From positions 62,001 through 126,000 of the forward strand of contig JAFGUF010000033.1 of NCBI GenBank assembly GCA_016938675.1: a stretch of DNA of 64,000 nt, written 5' to 3'. Of the stretch, positions 52,768 to 59,709 are shown piece after piece; position 1 is the first letter of the stretch, and each line of letters starts with the position of its first letter. A program made the position numbers and the translations under genes. Origin of the DNA: Clostridia bacterium (lineage in GTDB: Bacteria > Bacillota > Clostridia > Christensenellales > UMGS416). The notes beneath the pieces were generated by a model that was not told the DNA's origin, made no database searches, and saw nothing but the letters and a program-made list of their open reading frames with translations.

Positions 52768-53364
52768 TCAGTATTCGAACATATAATAAGGGCCGACGTT
52801 AATTATCTTTGTATTTTTATATTCGTGCTTTTGTGGTATGCGGCGATTATAGGCTGCATGCTGATGTCCGTGCAGGAAGTACCGCGGCTGGTATTCATCC
52901 ATCATATCAATGAAACACTTGAACCCAATATGCGCCCTGTCATCCCCATCACCAATACCGAAAGCCGGTGAATGAGCCACAAAGATATCAAAGCCTCCAG
53001 CCTTCTTAACAGCGCGCTTGGTTTTCTTCACGCGCTTTAGCATCTCTTCTTCGGTATATTGATGGTTTCTCTCCGGCCTGTATCTCATGCTTCCGCCAAG
53101 GCCGAATATCCGAATCCCACTTTTTAATATGTACATTTCTCCGTCAATATTAATGCACCCCTCAGGTGGCTTAACTGCATATCTTTCATCGTGGTTACCG
53201 TGCACATATAACAAAGGCGCGGGTATCATCGTGACTAAAAACTCCAGATACTCTGCCTTTAAATCCCCGCAGGATATTATTAAATCAACATCTTTAAATT
53301 TTTCATGGTCAAAATAATCCCATACAAATTTATCCTCTATGTCGGAAACTGCCAGTATTTTCAT
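52768..53364 (-). CDS. Calcineurin-like metallophosphoesterase
   Basis: 198 residues, YfcE/MPP-like. Metal-binding motifs: CGDLKAEY near 31-38, GNHDE near 55-59, AHSPAFG near 127, and GHQH near 163-166. The first motif, normally D-x-H, reads VSDIED, so the His is replaced by Glu; activity may rely on altered metal binding. These enzymes cleave phosphodiesters or phosphomonoesters in the cytoplasm. The gene lies between mgtC (17 bases upstream) and the ParB/BMP-like gene (30 bases downstream) and is probably cotranscribed. Substrate unknown. Confidence 0.88.
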   Translation of the reverse strand: MKILAVSDIEDKFVWDYFDHEKFKDVDLIISCGDLKAEYLEFLVTMIPAPLLYVHGNHDERYAVKPPEGCINIDGEMYILKSGIRIFGLGGSMRYRPERNHQYTEEEMLKRVKKTKRAVKKAGGFDIFVAHSPAFGIGDGDDRAHIGFKCFIDMMDEYQPRYFLHGHQHAAYNRRIPQKHEYKNTKIINVGPYYMFEY

Positions 53365-53381
53365 TCCTTTTTCCTTTAAAT

Positions 53382-54047
53382 TTATTTCACAATCTCAATC
53401 GAAATTACCTTTACATCCTCACGCTTTTTAAGCGATTCTTTAAGCCTGTCCATCGCCAGCTTGTTTGTTATTGTAGTATAAATAATTACTTCTGTCCATT
53501 TTTTATCGGTGCTCTGTATGTCAATGTCTTTGACAGATACTCCTGCCTTGCCGATATCCGTCATCACCTCTGCCATAGTTTCAGGCGTGTTTTTGATTCT
53601 TAGTTCAATTTCGGTGCGGTTACGTCCGGATATGAATTTGCTCTCCATCAGCTTAAGAAGAACCAACACCATAAAGACAACCAAACCACCAAATAAAGCC
53701 GCCCAGTAAAAGCCTGCACCTACCGCGACTCCCAGACAGGCAACAACCCAAAGCCCTGCCGCAGTAGTCAATCCTCTTACTCTGAAGCCGTCCTTTATTA
53801 TGCTTCCCGCTCCTAGGAAACCTATTCCGCTAATCACATAGCTCCCCATCCTTGCTACGTCAATATTCGCATCAGGAAACTGAAAATAGAGATATTCATT
53901 TGTAATCATTGCTACGCATGCACCAAGGCACACCAATATATGCGTGCGAAATCCGGCTGAGTTCCGGCTGAGTTCCCTCTGAAATCCTATAAGCCCGCCT
54001 AATACTGCAGATATTGATATTCTGATAATGATTTCCTGCGTACTTAT
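53382..54047 (-). CDS. MgtC/SapB family membrane protein, apparent AUA start
   Basis: A 221-residue protein if read from ATA at 54045-54047, which lies 7 nt after GGAGGA. This restores the conserved N-terminus: ISTQEIIIRISISAVLGGLI, GFQRELSRNSAGFRTHILV, then CLGACVAMIT. An in-frame TAG lies just upstream, and no ATG or GTG lies between it and 53936; the first ordinary start is a TTG after the signature, cutting off the first membrane segment. Five membrane segments are followed by an ACT-like C-terminal domain (about 140-221). MgtC proteins are membrane regulators, linked to magnesium stress and virulence in some bacteria. It heads a three-gene unit. Confidence 0.88.
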   Translation of the reverse strand: MSTQEIIIRISISAVLGGLIGFQRELSRNSAGFRTHILVCLGACVAMITNEYLYFQFPDANIDVARMGSYVISGIGFLGAGSIIKDGFRVRGLTTAAGLWVVACLGVAVGAGFYWAALFGGLVVFMVLVLLKLMESKFISGRNRTEIELRIKNTPETMAEVMTDIGKAGVSVKDIDIQSTDKKWTEVIIYTTITNKLAMDRLKESLKKREDVKVISIEIVK

Positions 54048-54128
54048 TGTAGTTTCCTCCTAAAATAATTTCGCTGTATATATTATACTACACATTGCCG
54101 CAATTTGATAATCAATGTGTCAAAATAC

Positions 54129-54158
54129 AAAAAAATCCGCAGACATTGAAGCTGCGAA
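54129..54158 (-). terminator. Terminator of the secA-yacP run
   Basis: Minus strand TTCGCAG-9-base loop-CTGCGGA followed by TTTTTTT. It lies about 45 bases below the last small gene (ends 54204). Confidence 0.8.
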
Positions 54159-54203
54159 TCCTGACTTATATATTTGCTTGCCATTCCCTATTTAAGCACG
54201 CTG

Positions 54204-54386
54204 CTATTTATCCGCATCTTTTTTCATTCGGCGCACTGTATCTCTGTCCAAAAAGGCGAATCTGGGGTTATCCCCTCCCATGCAGTCCTTGCATTGATGC
54301 ATGCACTCCGGGCATACGCAATAGCTGTCTTCACCTTTTTCCACGTGCACCATGAATGCTCCGCAAATCTCACAACCGCATTTCAT
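54204..54386 (-). CDS. 60-residue protein with eight cysteines, likely zinc-binding
   Basis: GGAAAGG lies 8 nt before the ATG. The N-terminal 35 residues hold eight Cys in two similar clusters: C-x-C-x-x-C (residues 3-8) and C-x-C-x-x-C-x-x-x-C-x-x-C (23-35), with His30 between, enough for two zinc ions. The tail is charged (FLDRDTVRRMKKDADK). I do not recognise a family; it could be a rubredoxin-like or zinc-ribbon adaptor. It follows yacP after 12 bases and ends the long operon, where many Firmicutes have sigH or rpmG nearby instead. Confidence 0.75.
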   Translation of the reverse strand: MKCGCEICGAFMVHVEKGEDSYCVCPECMHQCKDCMGGDNPRFAFLDRDTVRRMKKDADK

Positions 54387-54398
54387 ATATCGCCTTTC

Positions 54399-54905
54399 CT
54401 AAAAGTTCAGCAGTTCTTTAAGCTTGTCCTTTGTGTCCTCATCGAGGTACGCACCCAGCTGCATTGACGGGCTGTCACTGTGCTTTCTGCTTCGCTCCGT
54501 GCCCTTTTTTACAATATCATTTAAAAGTTCCCTAGCTGTTACCCTGCTTGCACCCTGTCCAAACACTGTCATCTGCTCAGCACCGTCTGATGTAGCAACA
54601 TATATGTTCTGCTGATACCTGTTGAGCTTAGATACAGCCATCTCTATAAAGCTATCCGCTGTTTGATGCTCCTTTGTATACACCAGCGTCACGCTTGGCC
54701 TTTCAATACGCTTGTCAAACGCTCCTTTAACCATGTGTGCATCAAAAACGACCACTGCGTCCAGTCCGGTATAGGATGCGTATTCGCCTATTATGTCGCC
54801 CAGTTTATCCCTTGCGGCTTCCAGGCTCACTGACCTTGATAGATATTTTAGCTCTTTCCAGTCGTGTATTATGTTATATCCGTCTACAAAAAGTATATCC
54901 TTCAT
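54399..54905 (-). CDS. yacP: YacP-like NYN domain ribonuclease
   Basis: 168 residues. NYN (PIN-like) domain with FVDGYNIIHDW at the N-terminus (first catalytic Asp), VVVFDAHMVKG near 55, EHQTADSFIEMAV near 82 and IYVATSDGAEQ near 105, all carrying the acidic residues of the active site. The Bacillus homologue (Rae1) cleaves mRNA on the ribosome. Order mrnC-thyX-rlmB-yacP matches a common Firmicutes cluster of RNA and ribosome functions. It begins directly after rlmB ends. Confidence 0.92.
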   Translation of the reverse strand: MKDILFVDGYNIIHDWKELKYLSRSVSLEAARDKLGDIIGEYASYTGLDAVVVFDAHMVKGAFDKRIERPSVTLVYTKEHQTADSFIEMAVSKLNRYQQNIYVATSDGAEQMTVFGQGASRVTARELLNDIVKKGTERSRKHSDSPSMQLGAYLDEDTKDKLKELLNF

Positions 54906-55646
54906 CTATCCTTTATTTGTCCTTTGCCTTACGCTTTCGAATATTAGTATACCGGCCGCCACTGAAGCGTTAAGTGAATTTATATTTCCGGTCATTGGTA
55001 TTGATACAACTCTGTCGCAGTTTTCCTTGACAAGCCTGCGTATACCTTCACCTTCACTGCCGATAACAAGGGCGAGCGCTCCGGTCAGGTCTGCATTATA
55101 GCATACTTCACCCTCTGCGTCAGCACCGATTACCCAAATATTTTTACTTTTCATGTAGTTTATTGCGTCAGTTAGGTTTGTTACCCTTGCGATAGGCATA
55201 TATGCCATCGCTCCTGCAGATGCTTTATAGGCCGTTGAGCTCAGCGGCGCGCTCCTCCTTGCCGGGACTATAAGCCCTGCTGCCCCTGCGCATTCACTGC
55301 TCCTGATTATTGCACCAAGGTTATGCGGATCCTGTATCTCGTCAAGCATTATAAAGAGGGGAGAATCACTCTCCTTAAGCGCTGCATCTACCATTTCCTC
55401 AAATTCCGAATACGCTACTTCCGGCAGTATGGCTATCAATCCCTGGTGCGCAGTGCTTTGCGCCATAGCCTCCAGCCTATGCTTAGGAACATATTCTATC
55501 ACTGCTTTCCCCTGCTTTGCAAGGGCTACTATATCACCAATTTTGCGGCTGTCTACGCCGTCCTGTATATAAAGGCGCTCTAATTTCTTGCCGGATTTCA
55601 AGGCCTCCATGATAGGATTTTTGCCCTCAATTTGTATTCTCTCCAT
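54906..55646 (-). CDS. rlmB: 23S rRNA (guanosine-2'-O-)-methyltransferase RlmB (TrmH/SpoU family)
   Basis: 246 residues. An L30e-like substrate-binding domain (about 1-75: GKNPIMEALKSGKKLERLYI) precedes a SPOUT knot methyltransferase domain. Motif 1 is LDEIQDPHNLGAIIRSSECAGA, motif 2 VIGSEGEGIRRLV and motif 3 IPMTGNINSLNASVAAGILIFE, which bind S-adenosylmethionine. RlmB methylates the ribose of G2251 in 23S rRNA. Its ATG shares a base with the thyX stop (TAATG), so translation is coupled. Confidence 0.96.
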   Translation of the reverse strand: MERIQIEGKNPIMEALKSGKKLERLYIQDGVDSRKIGDIVALAKQGKAVIEYVPKHRLEAMAQSTAHQGLIAILPEVAYSEFEEMVDAALKESDSPLFIMLDEIQDPHNLGAIIRSSECAGAAGLIVPARRSAPLSSTAYKASAGAMAYMPIARVTNLTDAINYMKSKNIWVIGADAEGEVCYNADLTGALALVIGSEGEGIRRLVKENCDRVVSIPMTGNINSLNASVAAGILIFESVRQRTNKG

Positions 55647-56380
55647 TATAGTTTACCCGCTCTCTCTCGCACCTCTTTTTGCTTCATGCAGCTTTTGCTG
55701 CCCTCGGTGCACTTTCCGCCGACGCAGCCCGGGCCTGCATTCTCAAAAAGCTCTCTTGCGCTTTCCTTGCACAATTTTAGCATCTGCCATGCCACATCCC
55801 TTATTTCCCATTGTGCCCTATTGCAGCACCGGATGGAAAAAAAGTGCCTTAGCTCCCTTGCGTTCATTGTTAATATCATTTTTGTTTCTGCGCTATTGGG
55901 GAGCACAAACCTTGCATCTTCATATGTGCTTTCTCCGGCGTCACCCAGCCTGTCTACCCACCCGTTATACCATTGCTGCAGGGTCTTCATCTGGTTTTCG
56001 TATTCTTTAACTGCTTCTTTGCCCAGCGCTTCTATCTGGGGAGGAATAACATAATTGAATGTTTCTCCCGCTGCTTTCACCTGGCCGACATACCTTTGGG
56101 ATTTAACCGAGAATGACGCAAGTCGATGCCTCGTGGCCTGCGCCAAAAATGACCGGGAAACGCCCTCTATCCCAAAAGTAAAGCTGACATGTTCTATTAC
56201 GGACATGTGCCCCATCTCAACAAGCATTTTAATATATTTGCCCTGATCCTTTTTCTCTACACCCTTTTGTATGGTTTCGATGTCTGCGTCACTGTAGCAG
56301 AGCTTTGCCGCCATAGCAACTATTTCCTCAGCGTTATATGTATGCCTGAGCAGTTCTACTTTCGGTATTACTTTTCCCAT
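55646..56380 (-). CDS. thyX: FAD-dependent thymidylate synthase
   Basis: ThyX makes dTMP from dUMP with methylene-tetrahydrofolate and FAD, without the ThyA chemistry. The 244-residue protein shows the signature RHR-x7-S as RHRLASFSVKS near residue 82, VIEHVSFTFGIEGVSRSF just before it, and LRHFFSIRCCNRAQWEIRDVA near 180 with residues for substrate binding. A Cys-rich tail (CVGGKCTEGSKSCMKQK) follows. The presence of ThyX together with NrdD fits an anaerobe making its own DNA precursors. It lies 3 bases below mrnC. Confidence 0.97.
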   Translation of the reverse strand: MGKVIPKVELLRHTYNAEEIVAMAAKLCYSDADIETIQKGVEKKDQGKYIKMLVEMGHMSVIEHVSFTFGIEGVSRSFLAQATRHRLASFSVKSQRYVGQVKAAGETFNYVIPPQIEALGKEAVKEYENQMKTLQQWYNGWVDRLGDAGESTYEDARFVLPNSAETKMILTMNARELRHFFSIRCCNRAQWEIRDVAWQMLKLCKESARELFENAGPGCVGGKCTEGSKSCMKQKEVRERAGKL

Positions 56381-56383
56381 ATT

Positions 56384-56818
56384 TCAGCTATTCATGCTCG
56401 CCTTGTCATACACAAGCCTGAATATTTCCTCCAGTCTTTGGTTCTTCATTGTAAGGTATAGATACCCTGCCAGTGCCTCAAATGCTGTCGCTTTAATGTA
56501 AGTATTCCTGTCACAGTTTTTGGGCGGGTTTATTTTTGCATTCTTCGCTCTGCGTACTATATTTTCTTCATCCTCAGTAAGGATATCTTCAATCATGTCA
56601 AGCGCTCTTGCCTGCCCATGAGCGCACACATATTTAACAGACATTTTATGAAGATCGCCCGATTTATAGTCTCCTGTATATATTAGCCGGCACCTAACGT
56701 ATAAATCATAAAGCGAATCTCCGATATATGCCAATACCACCGGGTCATTCCGCTTTACTTCATCTTCATCCAGAGTTCTTTTATTCGAATGAATATCCTT
56801 TATCTGCTCTATAAACAT
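56384..56818 (-). CDS. mrnC: Mini-ribonuclease III
   Basis: 144 residues: an RNase III catalytic domain without the double-stranded RNA-binding domain. The signature is VLAYIGDSLYDLYVRCRL (family E-x-x-x-D region, catalytic Asp) and the second site KATAFEALAGYLYLT, where Glu and the preceding residues bind metal. Mini-III trims the ends of 23S rRNA precursor in Firmicutes. The gene overlaps the end of tsaD by 10 bases. Confidence 0.95.
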   Translation of the reverse strand: MFIEQIKDIHSNKRTLDEDEVKRNDPVVLAYIGDSLYDLYVRCRLIYTGDYKSGDLHKMSVKYVCAHGQARALDMIEDILTEDEENIVRRAKNAKINPPKNCDRNTYIKATAFEALAGYLYLTMKNQRLEEIFRLVYDKASMNS

Positions 56819-57861
56819 TTGCTCTCCCCAAGAGGTATATATGATTTTGCGTTCATGTCCAGTTTGCCGTATTCTTCATTTTTTAGCATATAGTGCCCTG
56901 CTGCGCCTATCATTGCGGCGTTGTCCCCGCAGTATTTTAGCTCCGGTAAATATAACTTAACATCTATACTGTCGCACATCTGCTGCATCGCTTTGCGCAG
57001 CCTTGAGTTGGCTGCCACTCCGCCAGCTATTGAAAGCGACTTATATCTAGTTTTTATAAGTGCCTCTTTAGTATTGCTCACCAATACATCGACGATAGCT
57101 TCCTGATAGGACGAGGCTATATCGCATAAGTTTTCTTTGAATTCTTCTTCACTTATTTTATCTATGTGCTGCCTCAGCGCTGTTTTGACTCCGCTGAATG
57201 AAAAATCCAATTGATTGCCTTTAAGCCTTGCTCTGGGGAAGTCTATTTTTTCTGCGTCGCCTTTTTTGGCGAGCTCATCTATTTCCCTGCCGCCGGGGTA
57301 TGGCAGCCCCATCAGCCTTGCACCCTTGTCGAAGGCCTCGCCCGCTGCGTCATCCCGCGTAGTCCCAAGTATTTTGTACCTGCCGTAGTCTTCGCATTCT
57401 GCTATCAGGCTGTGCCCTCCCGATACTACTAGGCTTAAATAAGGTGGCTTCAGCTCATTATGTGTAAGATAATTTGAGCTTACATGCCCATCAATGTGAT
57501 GAACACCCACAAAGGGTATATTCAGCGACAATGCCAGTCCCTTGGCGTAGGAAACGCCGACCAAAAGCGCGCCTACAAGGCCAGGACCTTTGGTTACCGC
57601 AACTGCATCTATATCTTCAAATGTTTTATCTGCCTGCTCAAGCGCGGAAAGCACCACTATTGATATGTTCTCCATGTGCCTTCTGGACGCTACCTCCGGC
57701 ACCACTCCGCCGTATTTCTGGTGCTCTTTTATCTGGGATGATATAACAAGAGACAAAACGTCATTTCCTCCCTGTATAACGGAAGCCGACGTTTCGTCGC
57801 ATGATGTCTCTATCGCGAGAATTAAGTCATAATTATCTTTTTCTTTAAACTTATAAGGCAT
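56809..57861 (-). CDS. tsaD: tRNA N6-threonylcarbamoyladenosine synthase subunit TsaD
   Basis: TsaD transfers the threonylcarbamoyl group to A37 of tRNAs that read ANN codons, with TsaB and TsaE. The 350-residue ASKHA-fold protein has AIETSCDETSASVI at the start, the metal-binding HHIDGH near residue 123-128, SLVVSGGHSLIAE, DDAAGEAFDKGARLMGLPYPGG, and the C-terminal KYCGDNAAMIG. The ATG follows the lit stop directly. TsaB and TsaE are not in the window. Confidence 0.97.
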   Translation of the reverse strand: MPYKFKEKDNYDLILAIETSCDETSASVIQGGNDVLSLVISSQIKEHQKYGGVVPEVASRRHMENISIVVLSALEQADKTFEDIDAVAVTKGPGLVGALLVGVSYAKGLALSLNIPFVGVHHIDGHVSSNYLTHNELKPPYLSLVVSGGHSLIAECEDYGRYKILGTTRDDAAGEAFDKGARLMGLPYPGGREIDELAKKGDAEKIDFPRARLKGNQLDFSFSGVKTALRQHIDKISEEEFKENLCDIASSYQEAIVDVLVSNTKEALIKTRYKSLSIAGGVAANSRLRKAMQQMCDSIDVKLYLPELKYCGDNAAMIGAAGHYMLKNEEYGKLDMNAKSYIPLGESKCL

Positions 57862-58557
57862 TTAGCTGGGCCTTTTCTTTTTAATTGAAAGATAAACGGA
57901 TGATATCATTGCCGGCACTGATATGAAAACTACCGCATAGATACCTATCCATATTCCCAGCCCGTTGAAGAATTCTTCCGGGAACATCTGTATCATTATA
58001 TCTTCTTTCGGGTCTAAGAGCCACAAATCATTGTCAAATAAAAGCAGGTGGAATTTTGTGAATAGTGTTGAAAAATCAACAACCATTGCAATGCCAAGAG
58101 CAATAAGCAGCACAAAAAATATGCTGAAGCCTATCAGGTATCCTCTGGCTATGATCCTTCCTCCTGATTTTTTATATAAAAGCAGAATCAGAATGAAAAT
58201 CGCTGCTGCTGAGATTGCGCAAATATTCCTTATGGTAAACCCTGCATCAAAAAGCCTTAAGACGTCCACCATGTGCAGCTGCTCGCGCTCCTCGAAAACC
58301 ATCTGCTGCTCGCCCTTGATATCAGCATACATGATTATGTCTTCCCTATTGCCCTTCATATACTCCAACAGATTATGGGTAACATCATCAAGGTCTTGTT
58401 TTTCAATACCTATGTAATCATATATTTCATATTCTTCGTATGCCCTGTGGAATCTGGATTCATCAAAAACTACTGCCTGAACGGCAGTAAAGGTAAGCGC
58501 TATTACTGCGCTTAAGCCCCCGATTACTGCCAATATATATATCAATGCTTTTTTCAT
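57862..58557 (-). CDS. TIGR01906/DUF1461 membrane protein, Lit-type lipoprotein transacylase homologue
   Basis: 231 residues with four membrane segments (about 5-27, 108-128, 138-160, 200-222). The family pattern is clear in the large outer loop: RAYEEYEIYDYIGI, LLEYMKGNREDI, FEEREQLHMVDVLRLFDAG, and between segments 3 and 4 KFHLLLFDNDLWLLDPKEDI. In Lit, conserved His residues of these loops move an acyl chain from the glycerol to the lipoprotein N-terminus. The same His residues are visible (LHMVDV, KFHLLLF). Activity in this organism is inferred. It lies between prfB and tsaD in one run. Confidence 0.88.
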   Translation of the reverse strand: MKKALIYILAVIGGLSAVIALTFTAVQAVVFDESRFHRAYEEYEIYDYIGIEKQDLDDVTHNLLEYMKGNREDIIMYADIKGEQQMVFEEREQLHMVDVLRLFDAGFTIRNICAISAAAIFILILLLYKKSGGRIIARGYLIGFSIFFVLLIALGIAMVVDFSTLFTKFHLLLFDNDLWLLDPKEDIMIQMFPEEFFNGLGIWIGIYAVVFISVPAMISSVYLSIKKKRPS

Positions 58558-58591
58558 AATTTTCGCATGCCCGGCTTTCGAATTAATTTTA

Positions 58592-59689
58592 CTATATCAT
58601 TTTTAGGTACGCCGTAATAAATAAATCTATGTTGCCGTCCATTACTGCGTCTACGTTTCCAGTTTCTGCATTCGTCCTGTGGTCTTTTACCATTTTATAT
58701 GGGTGAAAAACATATGAGCGAATCTGAGATCCCCATTCGATTTTCTTCATCTCGCCTTTTATGTCGGCCAGCTTTTCCATGTTCTCACGCTCTTTCACCT
58801 CAACAAGCTTAGAGATCAGCATCTTCATGGCAGTTTCTTTGTTCTGCACTTGGCTTCTTTCATTCTGGCAGGAAGCAACTATACCCGTAGGTATATGCGT
58901 AATTCTAACAGCTGAATCAGTTTTGTTTATGTGCTGTCCACCTGCACCGCTTGAGCGGTATGTATCAATCCTCAGGTCGTCCTGATTAATATCAACTTCT
59001 GTAGAACTTTCAATTTCAGGCATTACATCCAGCGACGCAAATGATGTGTGCCTTCTGGCATTTGAATCAAAAGGTGAAATCCTTACCAGCCTGTGCACGC
59101 CCTTTTCCGCCTTCAAAAACCCATATGCATTTTCACCGGAAACAAGAAATGTCACGCTTTTAATTCCCGCTTCATTGCCGGAGAGATAGTCCATCACTTC
59201 AACTGAATAGCCGTGGCGCTCACAGTACATTTTGTACATGCGAAAAAGCATGTCATTCCAGTCCTGTGCCTCAGTTCCGCCTGCGCCCGCATTGAGAGAA
59301 AGAAACGCGTTATTCGAGTCATATTCGCCGGTAAGAAGTGTTTCCAGCCTCAGTTCCTCGCATTTTTCCGCCAGTACATTAAGCTCTTCATCCAGTTCGC
59401 TATATAGTTCCTCGTCGTCTGATTCCCTGCACATCTCAATCATCACCTGACAATCCTCTATGCTTTGAAAAACCTTGGTGATAGACTTTATCTTATTTTC
59501 CAGCGCCTTTATGCGCTTGTTTACATCCTGAGCTCTGTCCATGTCATCCCAGAATCCTGGGGCTGCCATCTCCAAGTTCAGCTCCTCATGTTCCTTTTTT
59601 GCGTCATCTATATTCAGAGCAGAATATACTTCATCAGCAGTTGATGAAATATCCCTCAGCCTTGATTTCGCCAGATCCAATTGTATCAT
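58592..59689 (-). CDS. prfB: Peptide chain release factor 2, uninterrupted
   Basis: RF2 ends translation at UGA and UAA. The 365-residue protein has the SPF stop-recognition tripeptide in RISPFDSNARR near 204 and the GGQ motif in SSGAGGQHINKTDSAVRITH near 248. Many prfB genes contain a UGA near codon 26 and need a +1 frameshift for expression. Here the region EVYSALNIDDAKKEHEEL is one open frame and has no CUU-UGA site. The ATG has GGAAGG upstream and lies 20 bases below secA. Confidence 0.97.
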   Translation of the reverse strand: MIQLDLAKSRLRDISSTADEVYSALNIDDAKKEHEELNLEMAAPGFWDDMDRAQDVNKRIKALENKIKSITKVFQSIEDCQVMIEMCRESDDEELYSELDEELNVLAEKCEELRLETLLTGEYDSNNAFLSLNAGAGGTEAQDWNDMLFRMYKMYCERHGYSVEVMDYLSGNEAGIKSVTFLVSGENAYGFLKAEKGVHRLVRISPFDSNARRHTSFASLDVMPEIESSTEVDINQDDLRIDTYRSSGAGGQHINKTDSAVRITHIPTGIVASCQNERSQVQNKETAMKMLISKLVEVKERENMEKLADIKGEMKKIEWGSQIRSYVFHPYKMVKDHRTNAETGNVDAVMDGNIDLFITAYLKMI

Positions 59690-59709
59690 ATATTTTTACC
59701 TTCCGAATG

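Noticed and set aside
53382-53936. Short mgtC starting at the downstream TTG
   Set aside because: It would delete the first membrane segment and the conserved family signature, and has no ribosome site.
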